A stretch of DNA of 64,000 nucleotides from assembly GCF_037038585.1 (NCBI RefSeq), contig NC_092520.1:124342001-124406000 (forward strand), given 5' to 3'. The DNA is from Patagioenas fasciata (Eukaryota; Chordata; Aves; Columbiformes; Columbidae). The notes under the pieces were generated by a model. That model ran no database searches and was not told the origin of the DNA. It saw nothing but the letters and a program-made list of their open reading frames with translations. A program made the translations under genes and the position numbers. This document shows, piece after piece, positions 1-12,452 of the stretch; the stretch's first letter is position 1; each line of letters opens with the position of its first letter.

Positions 1-639
1 TTTTCCCATCTATAGTACTAATGTTTTATTTGGGTTGCAAATGCTGACGTGAAATATTCACTTCTTAAAAAGAAAAATAATTTTCAAAGAAATCTGAGGA
101 AATTCAAACATTTTAAATACTGCATTTCAAAGATGATTTTTTCCAGTTGGTATTTGGCATCTCGTGATTAAAACAGTATCTCTAAAATCATGCAAACTAG
201 TTCTGGTGGGCAGGTCACAAAAAGCTCACAAAAATGTGTTTTTACAGACTTATATTTGACATCCAGTTAAACTCGATAGTTTCCTTTAAATTAAATTACT
301 AAGTTAGAGATCATAGCATAACCAGCGTTTGACAAAATATAGCGGTTTTTCCCTAGAAATGTTCAACATTAAGGAAAAGAGAGCTTATTCTGCAGCTGAA
401 GGAAATAAATCTAACAACATATTTTCTCTACCTCCATTACTCCAATGTTATGTGGAGGAGAGCACTTGACTGGGTTTCTGTATCGCATGCTCATGGCCAA
501 CTAACTCTAAATGTGTAGCTTACAATTGGCTTGATTACTAAAACAAATAAGAAAGTACAAGCTGATGCAATATGAAAATACAGCTAAATGTTCATTTACA
601 TGCTATTTTCTAGGGAGATAAAGGACTTTGTGCATGAGG

Positions 640-1010
640 CCAGAGCCTAGCCACCATGAAGGTGTTTGTGAGCTACACAAGCCAAGTAGCCTTCAAGACA
701 CTTGGGGCAGGTATGGAGGAGTCTGAGGGCACAGGGGCAGGTGACCCAAAGGCAGAGAGATTATTTCTTACCCCATGGTGGGACACACCATGGGCTGACA
801 AAAGCCAGGCAAAGCCTTGTTTCTGGTCTGCCAAGGTGATTCCCTGGTGCATGCCATGGCATCCATAAAATATTAACAGCAGCCTTGGGGCTGAGCAGGT
901 CACAGCGTAGGGAGCCCCTGGGACACAGCTCCACTGAAAGCCCTTCTGGCTGCCTGGCTTCCCCTTGGCTTTCTCTCGATATACAGGCCAGTTCTAAGGC
1001 TCTCTCCTGC
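640..1010. other. GC-elevated patch, unclassified
   Basis: This stretch is clearly richer in G+C than its AT-rich surroundings. It holds a 70-codon plus-strand frame (656-868) that starts in a strong Kozak context (gccaccATGa) and a perfect 9-bp inverted repeat (772-780 and 786-794). I do not recognise a protein or a repeat family. It may be an old, unrecognised repeat or a lineage-specific transcript; coding function is not supported. Confidence 0.35.
772..794. repeat. Short perfect inverted repeat
   Basis: Arms CCCATGGTG and CACCATGGG (9 bp each) are separated by the 5-bp loop GGACA. It lies inside the GC-elevated patch. No function is implied; it is recorded because it is perfect and short-looped. 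Confidence 0.7.
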
Positions 1011-4000
1011 TACATGTGCTTATTTATTTTTTGTAACAGCATACAAAGGAAAAGGACATACTTCGGAAGAAAAAGGGAGCAAAATAACCCTACTAAATCA
1101 ACGCTGGTTTAGAACCAAGGACAAGAAGCAAATTATTGACACAGAAGCATATACCAGGATTTCTCACAATCTCTTCCTGAGTAAACACCTGCAGGAACTC
1201 CTGGCTTAAAGCAAAATCAATTGAGTTGTGCTTATCTCTCAACATAATTATCAATTAATGGGCTCTCTGTATTTATAAGCTTCATTATTAGTATGATATT
1301 CTTCATTGTATTACCTTCTTTCCTAATAATTAAATGTTTGTGTATGTCCCTAAGGCTATTAAGAAGATATCCACAAAAGTAATTATGAGGACATTCACAG
1401 TCCCTTTTACCTCAGAAGAGATAACAGATTTTCATGAAAATGTCTTTAAGTTCACCATTTCAGTGTGCACAAACTTTCAATTAAATAAAGCATATTATTA
1501 CAGCTAAATGGGCTGGAAGTTTGAAGAGTTAAAAGGTATAAAACCAGAGAGAAGGTTCTTAAGAACTGTGAAATACTGAAAGAGAGAACAACAGATACTT
1601 TTTTAAGCCAGAGGTCATGATGGCAGAAAAGTTAAAATAAATGGTAAAATACTGCAATGGGACAGAGAGGGCTTTTTGACCTCAGAGCGGGGTTATGAAC
1701 AAGGAATGAGTCACTCTCACAGGAAGCACATCTAAGCAATTCTTGCTGCAAATGGACAATATTGATTATGCATTAGAACACCTGCCTATCAAAATTTCAA
1801 GATGCTTAATTTCAGCTTTTTTATATAAAATGGGACTTTAATTCTTTTAGAGCAACATTATCTAGCAAGCATAGCATTTGCTTATTGTCATCCCATTAAC
1901 AGCTTTTTCCAAGATACTACTGGAAGGGAGAATGCAGTAGAGAGAGCATCCAGGACTAGTACTGTGGCCAAGCTGGGTTTTTTGTCATCCCTTTGTGTGT
2001 GTTTAAGTCATTCCTCGTTCTTTGTTAGCTCCAGTAGAGAGATTAGTTGCCATCAGTCGATACCAGTGTCTTTGTCATGGGTCTGCTAGGCAGAGCTGCA
2101 GAGTGTGGGAGGGGAGATTTCCTCTCCCAGTGCTTGCCTGTTCCTACAAGAACCCTGGAAGAGGTCATTTGCTTACTCCTCTCACTGATCAGACCTTTTC
2201 CTGTTTAGTTACAGAAAAGTCACTGCAAATATCCTGGCAGTCCAGTGACAATACAGCAGCTGACAGGTTGAAGATACCTTTTGGGAATGGGATTTAGACT
2301 TGCTCCTCTACAAAGGCTGATTCATATGGAAAGTGAGGGAGGAAACAAATCCATTTTCGATAATTCTCTCAATTCTAAATCACTTGTCTGAAACCTGGAA
2401 ACGGTAACGTGTAATTTTGCCACTGGAAGACATTTTTTATTATAAATTGAGGGGAAGGGTGAACAGCTCTGAAAGTGAGATGGCTTGACTGATCCGTTCT
2501 GTCCTACAAATCCTAGGGGAACTGTGATAATGTAAGCATATTCTACTGTCTTCCATAAGAAGACAAATACTGTTTGTCTTAGAAAACAGCCATGCAGCAC
2601 ATCAGTAAGGGGAATGTTCACAAGATGCAGTGATGAGTGAGTGGCTGCAGTCAGTTGTCCCTTTGTGTTGATCATTTGAGGGCATATTCTGTTCTCAGGC
2701 TTTTCAGTTAAACCATAGCCTATATTCTTGAAATTAGGATTGAAATCAGCCCTCCAAAATATGTACTGATTTTTAAAATACATTCCTTTCAGTTTTGCCT
2801 TCCAAATTAATTTGATCAATGTATATTTACATTGTATGTTCTTACATTCCAGTGTCTTTTCCATAATAACTTGAGTTATTTAGAACTTGTGATACAGTAT
2901 ATATTATGTTGTATGACATATGATTTGACATCAAAGTAGGGAAGCAAATACAAGTTTTTTATTAACAATATAATTATCAGGATGTTCACTCAAAAATAAC
3001 TATACAGGTGATGACATGAAAATCACAGAAGCCTATAAAAAGAAGAAGAATAATGCATATTTGACAAATTAGAGGCTAACATATAATGAAACAGAGCTAA
3101 AGGAAGATCTCATTTAGTAAAATCCTTCCAGCTTAAAAGAGGATGCTGCTGTTATTCTGATTGATGCTATAGTCCTTGTGATGTGGTGAAATGTCACAAG
3201 GTCAGATCATCAGGTGTTTTAAAAAACTGGTCTTCTCTGATACTTAGAAAACAAAACTCAGGGTTTATATTCAAGAATATATTTATGCAAGTATTATTAA
3301 ATAAGAAGACTAGAAGACATACATCAGGAATAAAATCAAAGCCATTATCAGAACTAGTTCTATTTCTTACTGTTTACTGTAAATCAATTAGTGAACCAGT
3401 TATTTAGAGATTAAATAGAGAACCAAGCTGAAATGCACACATGGCAGCCTTACACAAGACATGTAGACTCATTCTGCCTGTCCATATCCTCTCATCCTGA
3501 AGGTCAAACATAGAACAACCCTGTGGGATCTTCCCCTTTACCTTCTTAATTCTTCCTACCAAATATTCTTATCAAAATACTTGTTTGAATGATTATTCTC
3601 TGATCATTTCTGCTTTCATCCACTTAGAAAGGATCCTATAAATAACATGCAAAACTTGCTTTTTTCTCCTCCCAAAATTATGAAACAACAAATGCATGCT
3701 ATTCCTAAGCAAATGTATTCCCTGTCTAAAAGCAGAGTAGCTCCATCTGCTCCATCTCTGTGTAGTTACAGCAATCAGATATAATATATGTGAGAAATCT
3801 GCCAACCCTCAGAAAGAGCAGGAGGCATATGGTACTATCACACAATTTCACTAAATTTCATAACTAAACCTACACAACTGAGTCTAATGCTGATAGTAAA
3901 GACACCGTTATACTTTTATTGGGTACTCTTTTTCAGCATAGAAGCAACCACAACAGGAAGCACAGCTGAACAACAGCAAATAAATTAGAATAAGTTTTAA

Positions 4001-7000
4001 AGATGTGACCTCTTGCCTGAAATATAAGATGCTGTACGTACTTCTCATTAAGCTACTTCGGCAGCCAGTAGCTTGGAACTATGTAGACTGGAGTCTGTTC
4101 TTCTATTCCAGCAATTATCTGTTAAAAACTGTGTCCTTACAAGACTAGTAGGGAGGATGCACAGCTACTCCAGGTCAAACAATGCAGGAGGACAGCAAGT
4201 ACTAGCTGGACAGGGACAGTGGAAGATAACAGTCAAAGTGACATAAGCTGGTGATCTGGTAACTAAACAAAAAGGTGAATTAGGAATTCCCACGCTAAAC
4301 CCTGTTTCTCCTGGACTTAAAAAGTCTTTTAAATAAGATTATCACAAGCTTGCTGCATTCTTCAAAGTTTCATTTCTTCTAAAGTAAAAGCCTTTTAAGG
4401 GTCAAATAGTAGTTTCTTTGCCAGCCCTTAAGCCAAATGCTTTTTTACACTGAACAGTGTAGAAAAAAATGAAAATTAGGCTTACAATACCAGGTACTCT
4501 GACTTTCATTAGCTCTCCATACCTAAAGCCCTCTATGTATTTTTAAAAATATTTGCAGAGCATTGTACTTTTCCAGTATTGTCACAATATGGCTTAATTA
4601 TGAACATTCTACATTCTGTAATTCTTTTGATTGGAAATATCTTAAAATAGACCAACAGTCACGTAAAACTACAGCAATCTCCATTACAGCAAGAGACAAA
4701 ATATACTGTACAACAAAAGCTTTCAAGGACAAATCTCCAAGGCTTCTAACTGTCCTGCTTTGAGCCCTCAACTTATCATTCATAATGAACTTTTCTGCCA
4801 ACAGGCACAACTGTCAACAGGTGACAAATCATTGTATCAAGTGGCAATTTTTCACTTTTGTTACTCTGGTTTTCTTTCTGGCATCCTCTTATAGGATACA
4901 TATTTGCCACGGAAATGAATGAATCATGCATTACCAGCCTTCCGTTTCTCCAAATTTGGCCTACAAATTACACAATGAACTTTAGATTTTTGGTGTTGCT
5001 TAACTACATTTTAAGCAAAGACCCAGATAAGCTGTCTCTTCCAGCTCAGACAAATATAGAAAACTTGGTGTTTCCTTAAACTTGTTTTATTATTTTTTTT
5101 TTTTAAACAATGCTACCAGAACCTCAGCATGGCTGCCTAGGTGATGACAGTTGCTCAAGATCAGTAAATCAGCTGAAAAGAATTCAAAAGGCAATGTCAC
5201 TCAGGCCATACACCCAGAAAGTTCTTGACACAAAAATATGGGTGCGTATGTATATGACCATGATAGCACTTGGTTCCTAATGCTTTTGTTTGGCTTTTTT
5301 AGACCATACAAAGTGTGTAACTGCTTACTTACAACTGTGTGTTCATCAAACATTCCATAAAAAAGCCAAACTACTTGCTGTTTACTATGATTTTTGTATG
5401 CATGTTTTTTGCTTTCCACTCAGTTCTTCCCTTAGTTGCCTCCCAGGATGCCTGAAACACAGCACTCTCTGGTCCCTTCGAATTCCTGTGTCTCCAAACC
5501 TGCTGTACTTCAGTCTGCCCCATATTGCATTGGGGAAGTTCCCTGCAAATGCTGAACTGTACAAATGCTAAGTGGCCTCTACCCAACCACTAGCATCTAT
5601 GATATTTCATACCCTCTAAACATCTTCTTTCTGTTGAAGTGGAAACCTGTCAACAGGTTCAACATGTACTGGGAACATACAAGGACTAGCAGACAGATGG
5701 ACAAAGACAGCACATTCATACATAACAAATCTCCTTAGAAACCAAGCTAAAAATATTTCTCTTGAAGCTAGAATGAAATTCCTATTTGCGAGCAAATGAA
5801 AATGCTGTTGTAATTATAAGTCAATTTTTCTAATCACTTCACACCACTTGCTAGAACAGTCAGAGAGTCTTCCATATTCTTAGTTACTTTTTTCTTATAC
5901 ACATACATTTTTACCACATGTATTTACTTTCTACTGCTAGAGTCACCTGTGGACTGGCCACACTTAACAGGATCATTATAGACCACATTTTACCTAACTC
6001 TTCCTATGGGTATGAGAGAGTTTAGGGTGGCAACCATAGTACAAGAGGATGTTCTTCCCTTTCATCCAAGTGAGGCAGTGTCTGGAACACAGCTGTCCTT
6101 TTCAGCACTTTGGAAATGGAAGGGTGCTAGTGCGGCCTCAAATTCCTGTCCAAAGAAACAGAGATGGCAAGGTGGTGAAACATAGACCTAACAGTTGCAC
6201 ATTTAGCAGTTCTGTGGAACACAGCTAAGTGTTGAGAAAACAGCAAGCAAATACCTAAAATATACATGTTGTTGCCAGAAAGGAACAAGGCAAGGTGCGC
6301 AAGCACCTTTTGAGTATGTACCCTATTAGGTCTTCCCTTTCCACTAAATCCTCATTATCAAAACATAGCAACCTACCTGCTCTGTCCATTTTTCTCACAA
6401 CTTTTGAAACTTCCTGGTCATACTACCAACATAATTTGAGGAAGCAAAACCAAAAAGCATCTGACATCATTGTAAGAGATAGGATGAGGGATGCCCTTAG
6501 TCTAGCATATGAATAAAAAGCACATCCAGGAATACCTGTCTGCATGGATAGTAGCACTTGTATAGATTATCTTAGACTATCAGGGAGAAACAAGTCCAGA
6601 AGTGCTAGTTGTTTGCACTTAATTCTTATGTCTTTACATCAACAGCATTTTTAAGTGGGAGTTATCTTGATGTGAAGATTAATAAATCAAGAAATATAGG
6701 TAAGCGATACTGTAGCATCCTTCAAATGCACTGAGCCGTTATGCTTGCTGAGAAGATGAACAGGCAAATTGTTTCAGTAGAATGAAATACTAAATTTTGC
6801 ACACTGAAAGACTTATTGCTATTTTCCAATAAGGGGAGTGAGAGAGGAACGGAGAAGTGAATCAGAAGATAATTCCATGTCTGATTTACTAATGCATTCA
6901 CCACACATTTGCAGACATTAAGGCTCCTCCACAGGTACCCAAGAGATTACTCTAATGCTTCCACTGGGATTGTCAAGAGAGAATCCCTGCAGCTTCACAG

Positions 7001-8085
7001 GACTATTATGCTCTGACTGTTTGTGTTGCCGTGTCTCTCTTCTGCACACAAATGCAACTCTCATTACATCTAAACGAGCACATGGAAGGAGCCAAAGGAG
7101 AGAAAAATCGCAGAACAGTGATCAGATAAATGACACCAAACTATGGTCATGTCGCTGAAGTAAACATCACAATATCTGTAACAGTATTTCTGTTATATTT
7201 CTGGATCCAGAGGTTTCTGCCACAATGTCTAATGCTATAGCAAATAGAGAAAACTGTACTGGGAGTGCTTGTGTAAAGGAGGGGCTGGTTTACCCACTGG
7301 TTTCTTGCCTATTTCTGTTACATTTGCAGATTCTTGCATACAGATACACACTACAGTTCAAATAAACATCTACTCAATTATTACAAAAGCATTAAAAGCA
7401 CCTTTTTTTTTTTTTCATATTTCACAACAGACTTCCAGATTGATCAAATAATGTATTGAAAGACATTCTCACAAGTAAGCCCTTCAAAATGGGGTAATGT
7501 ACAAGCTGAGATTTAGGGCACATATGCCTCCTGCCAGTAAAAAAAATGAAATTCAAGACTAATAAAGCAAAGCAAATTACTTATTTCTCCCAAGTCCAAC
7601 TCAAAACCTGTATTTTCCAGGCAAAACAGAGAGTGCACATGCATCACAAATGAATTATTTCTGTACTCTACACACAGAAGACAGGGGTTTTTTTCCACAT
7701 AGTGTTGCTGGATGGAAAGCACATTTTTCAAAAGAAAACAGAAAATTTAAGTAAAAACTAAATGTATAAAAGCCAACAGGATTTATCGAAATATCATAAT
7801 TGATCATAGTATGTAAGATTAATTTAGAAAGTGACTTGGGCTTATAAAATGATATACAAGCCTAACAAGGGATGACATATCTGAAAAACACAGGTGACTT
7901 CTATCTTCTGGAGCTGAAACATCTTTTTCACAATGCAGAGAGCCAAATGCACCATCAATATGGATGGAGTAGTTACAATGGATGTTAGGTACTATCATAT
8001 ATAAAAGAACAATCCACATTTTACAAAAAAACAGGTGGAGAAATGGTTTTCCTCCCTTGGTCTGACAGAGTTGGATCTCATCACC

Positions 8086-8093
8086 TTTTAGAG
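8086..8093. repeat. Left target-site duplication of MITE
   Basis: The 8-mer TTTTAGAG directly precedes the CAGAGGTGTT end of the element. It matches the right flank CTCTAGAG at 6 of 8 positions and shares the central TA, the nnnTAnnn preference described for Buster-type hAT transposons. Confidence 0.6.
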
Positions 8094-8276
8094 CAGAGGT
8101 GTTAAATTCATTTTCAACGGGGCCCACATCAGCCTTGTGGTTGCCTTCAAAGGGCCGAATGTAATTTTAGGACTGTAATTTTAGGACATTTATACAATCC
8201 TAAAATTATATTTGGCCCATTGAAGGCAACTGCGAGGATGATGTGGCCCCCAGTGAAAATGAGTTTGACACCCCTG
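8094..8276. mobile_element. Palindromic hAT-type MITE (non-autonomous DNA transposon)
   Basis: The left end reads CAGAGGTGTTAAATTCATTT and the right end, reverse-complemented, reads CAGGGGTGTCAAACTCATTT, so the two ends are terminal inverted repeats. The complementarity continues inward almost to the centre: both arms carry the GCCACATCA-type, GTTGCCTTCAA, GGGCC and TAATTTTAGGA blocks. The 183-bp element is therefore one near-perfect palindrome that could fold into a long hairpin. The left arm has an extra tandem copy of a GTAATTTTAGGAC unit near 8159-8187. The CAGGGGTGTCAAACTC terminus and 8-bp duplication are hallmarks of hAT elements (Charlie/Buster group). It has no coding capacity, so it would have needed transposase in trans. 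The family call is from memory of hAT termini; the structure is read directly. Confidence 0.85.
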
Positions 8277-8284
8277 CTCTAGAG
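8277..8284. repeat. Right target-site duplication of MITE
   Basis: CTCTAGAG directly follows the CACCCCTG end of the element and pairs with TTTTAGAG on the left (6 of 8 identical). Eight bases is the expected hAT duplication length. Confidence 0.6.
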
Positions 8285-8330
8285 TATGCTGTAAAACTTC
8301 ACAGCTACATGCTTTTTCCCCCTCTACCTA

Positions 8331-8338
8331 CACACACA

Positions 8339-8371
<33 letters not shown>
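8331..8371. repeat. (CA)n microsatellite
   Basis: About 20 CA units with a single TA interruption near 8344-8346. It lies 47 bp beyond the right flank of the MITE. The length is in the range that is usually polymorphic in vertebrates. Confidence 0.95.
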
Positions 8372-11300
8372 GGAGGTTAACAAGATGAGGTGGCTTGAGT
8401 AGCAGTCAGTTAGGAGATATTATCTGGGGATATGACTAATGACTAAGATCAGCTGTGGACATTAGCTTAGTAACTGACAGGCACATGGTTAAAAAAAATA
8501 ATTATGTAAGAGCCAAAGAACGCTCTTTGGTAGATCAGTATCACATTGTAATATTGATGTAAATAGATTACATTGCAATTGCTAATGTAATAATGATGCA
8601 AATGATACTTAGGCAGAAATTCATTTTTCTGAGTCCCAGATCGGGGTTGTGGTCATATGGAATCCTTTTTATTTGTTTGGTTTATTTTTTAACTATAACT
8701 CTTGTCCTAGAAATGACATGAGGCATGCATCTTAAAAGAAATTAATTAATTATGTTTGTGCTTTCTTGGCAGGTGTAGCAGGTTAACAGATAGAGAAGTT
8801 TTCCCTCTTTGGTCACCAGGAGGACTTAAGTTCAGTCAAAAGTGAAACAGGTCAATGTCACCCACCAGTTTTTCAGTGCTCTGCATGAAGCAACACAGTA
8901 CTTTCATTCTGTTTGTAACAGTCAAATGTTGATGTTCAAAGAAGGCTGAAAAAAAAAAAAAAAGCCAAAGAAAAAATCATTATTTCCACTTTTAAGAAAG
9001 AATCCAGAGAAAGACCTGGTTCTGCACATCAGATTTATGCCTAGTTTCCCTAGTTGCCTTTCCCTCTACTTCCTCAGCTCTACACATGCAGAAACTACAC
9101 AGGGGTGCATCTTAATCCATGTGACAGTCATCAGGACTGTCATGAGTGACCCAATCAGGAGGAGTGTGACCAGGGCACAATGGGGACCACACACCAACTT
9201 GCCATTAGGAATAAGTGAGGCAACGGAGGTAGACCTCCTCACACTAGTTCCATGTAACAGAGGGGCTTTTTCTTCCTTGCCTCTGTACCATCAACCCTTC
9301 AAGGAGTATAAAGCCAGAACTTACAGGCAGAGAGTTTTGATGCCATTAGCAGAACAAGACCTAGCAGAAGGTGCTGGGTGTCCAGTACTGTTTGGGACAG
9401 ACTTGATCCCATCCCTGTGGTGTACAGCATGAGAAATCCAACACTGGGGACCTGGCTGGTTAGAAACCGTTCCTGCTTACAGTCCCTGGGAAAATTACAA
9501 GAGGCTGCTAGGGGTCAGCAAGAACTTCCATGAATTTTATAAACATTTCAAAGCCAGTCTCAGCTTGTATAAGTAGCCCAAGAGTTCTGCACATATTTGC
9601 ATCTACCCTCTGAGAGGGTTTTGTTTTTAAGAAATTTAAATGATCTCTTAAGAAAAACGTTAATGAATCTGCAATGAAGTTCAACATTACGTCTCACCCA
9701 CAAGGCAAAGCATATGGATCATGATTTGTTCGATTTCAGTGAGCTCTAAATAAGACTCTTCCTTGCATTCATTTAAAACAAAAAGCTGATCAATCACAGC
9801 ACCCCAGCAGCACCCTATATTGAATAAGAAATCTGCACCATTTGGTGGCTTTGCCGCATCTGATATTTATTTTGCTGCTGCCGCTACTCAGAAACTCAAA
9901 CTCTTGGAAAGGTTTGTGCACAAAATGCTTGGTGTCAATCACTCTCTCCTCCTATACTACATTTCACAGATTACCTCCATGACAGAATTAACTTCATCCA
10001 CCGACACCCAAGCTGCACCATATAGTCAGGTTCCTACCTGCCCAACTCTTCAAATTTTGCTTTTCAATGTGGAGAAATTTCCTGAAAAAGTAAGGAATAG
10101 GGTTCTAAAAATTCTTTAGCATTTGGAGAAAATTAAAAACACATTTGTCTTCAAAAAATAAAAAACATTTTTTACTGTGATCAAATGTATTTCAATTATA
10201 TTAGAATGCTTAGCATACTATTTGTTATATATACTCCAAAGTAATTTTATAATATATTATTTATACAAAGAGATTAAATTATTCTGCTGGATGTCTGAAA
10301 TGCTGAAGAGTAGACTAAATTCCATCATTGCCTCCACTCACATGCCTTATTATTTATTTTTTTTTTTTTGGCACCTGTCAGGCACTGCAATTTCTTTGAA
10401 GCAGTTATTTTGGAAAAGTGTTTTCCAAAAGTTTGAAGGGATTCAACTGCAATTCCATTTCATATTAACTTGGGTTGACGTGAAACATTTTAAGTTTCAC
10501 AACATAAGAAGAGAAGTGCTGCTGCATTTATTTGGATGTGTCAGTAAAGCGTTGCACCAAGGCAACGGAATTCTGACTGAGCAATCCTGAACAACTTAAC
10601 TAAACTACTTTCTGCAGAAGATACAAGCTTTCATTAATTAAGACAGTTGCACCAGACCATGCATCAAAGGTAATGAAACATATGATTAATCATTAGCATT
10701 TTTCAATTTCAGTGCACTGCTTGCAAAAATTGGGGGACTGATTATTGAACAAAAATTAATACACCGGTAAGGAACCTTTCATTCTTTTTTTTATCAGTTG
10801 AAGACTATTTTTCATCAGCTCAACACTTATGCCTTTTTATCAGCACATAGACTCCAGTCTGAGCTAGCAGGTGCTTTACAGATCACTCTTTTGTAAACTT
10901 ACACAAGTGCAACTTTCCAAAAGTAATTTATGTCACCATATCCTAATTCTAACATTAAGATTTTTCAGACTCTGAAGACAACGTGGAAGGAAAGATGTAA
11001 AAAAGGGACAATTTATTAGAGATCCAGTAGTCAAAACATCATTTTAGAACAAAAAATATTTCAAGAGCTCCAAAACACTTTGCTGTTGGTAAGGTACAAA
11101 ATTATGCTTCTGGCTATGCTGCTGTATACTTGAGGAGACACTAGATTATACATAGTTTAACCTGGCATCTGCCTCTGTGAGAATAAAGCTTAGCACCCCA
11201 ACATGGAAAAGTATTAAAGCAATATACTTTTTGCTTTTAAAAATAAAACATTAAATTTTGATTTCTCTGATCTCTCATACAGGAAAAATATACTCACATA

Positions 11301-12370
11301 ATGCAGACGGAAACATTTCTTAGATAGCCACCACTGTGAAAAGCAATTTTAACTTGATATTAAAAATTACTTTGTTGACATTTTATTTTCAAATAAACTC
11401 TCTTTTGTGGATTGTCATGCAATTATGCAAGTCACAGTGACGGCTTTTACAATTCTATCTTATTTAGCTGAGTAGGCACCAAATGTGCTAAAATATAGAA
11501 ATCTTGTCATCAAAGATTTTCCACACAAGCAGGCAAATTGAACTACAGAAACTTCTGACTACTGAAAAGAATTTCTACCTCAGCCTTAAGTATGTATCAA
11601 CTTCTTATAATACCTTTCTTTCTATTAAAAACAGATGTCTTGAAAAAGTGAGCCCAAAGTCCCGAATAAAGCATATGAGTATTTCAAGGCTCTGGAGAGC
11701 CACAGCTGATCTGTGGGCAAACTCTGAGCGGGAGCTGTAATTCAGCTAGGGATCACGGTTCCTATCTAAAGCACTTTCCAAGGCAGTCAGCCCTGAGGGG
11801 CTGAAAACCAGGAATAAGCTCTTATGGATGAAGCTGTAGAGCAACTTACAGCAGAAATATGGTTTCAGCCCAGTAAATCTCTTTCCCACACCTCCTTCCC
11901 TCCCTAAGGAAAAAAAGAAGAAACTGTCTCAGATGAAAGGCGAATAGAGGGTAGGAAAAATAACAATAAATGGCACATTAACCATTTTATTTTTATTATC
12001 TCCATTTTGTGACATAATTTCTAGGGACTGCCTATCAAAACAACTGTTGTCTTTCTCACTGGAAAATAAATTCACATTTTTGGTGACTTCGAGAGGTACT
12101 AGTGGTACCTTATTTTGATGAGCATTTCCTAGGTTCTTAAAAGCCTCCACAACAGCTCTTGGGAGAAAGTTTCTTTATAGGAATTGTTATGTTACTTGCA
12201 GTACTGCATCCATTTGTGCAAATACATCACTGTATGCAGCTGAGCAAACAGAAGCAAGTGTAAGTCTGTTCTACTTCGGAGATACTTTATTTGCTCAATA
12301 AGAGAATGACTGTTTTACTCTACTCTTAGCAAGAGGTAGGTACATCTGTGGGACAGGCAAGGGAGGAGGA
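8372..12370. other. AT-rich unique non-coding sequence
   Basis: No gene was recognised. Notable contents are a TAAT/ATGCAAAT-rich block at 8530-8615, a poly-A run at 8949-8963, a stretch with a TATA-like box at 9306-9312 inside an unclassified segment (9100-9430), a poly-T run at 10357-10369, and an ATTA-rich block at 10620-10760. Open frames of 131 and 137 codons (9037-9432 and 10177-10590, plus) show no recognisable domain and are treated as chance. Confidence 0.65.
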
Positions 12371-12452
12371 AGACTGGAGTCTGGGAACCTTCCTTGTCTT
12401 TATCTGGCATGTGTTCTTGAGCAACTCACTTCATACCTCTGAGCTTCTCACT
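12371..12452 (+). mobile_element. Possible MIR-like ancient SINE fragment
   Basis: A 'GACTGGAGTCTGGG' block is followed by 'TGTGTTCTTGAGCAACTCAC' and 'TTCATACCTCTGAGC'. This follows the order of the conserved MIR core (TGTGACCTTGGGCAAGTCAC then TTAACCTCTCTG). The match is old and diverged and boundaries are uncertain. A chance resemblance cannot be excluded without a profile search. Confidence 0.45.

Larger units (their letters stand above)
1..8085. other. AT-rich unique non-coding sequence
   Basis: No recognisable gene, RNA or interspersed repeat was seen. Open frames here are short and domainless; the longest is 180 codons on the minus strand at 2322-2864 and matches nothing I know. Composition is AT-rich except for a GC-elevated patch at about 640-1010. 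Small homopolymers (T runs near 5090 and 7403-7415) are the only low-complexity sequence. It could be intergenic or deep intronic. Confidence 0.7.

Noticed and set aside
9037..9432. 131-codon plus-strand open frame as a gene
   Set aside because: No recognisable domain or codon signature. Its length is within chance expectation for a slightly GC-elevated stretch.
10177..10590. 137-codon plus-strand open frame as a gene
   Set aside because: AT-rich, with Leu/Tyr/Phe/Ile-dominated composition expected from T-rich DNA, and no motif seen.
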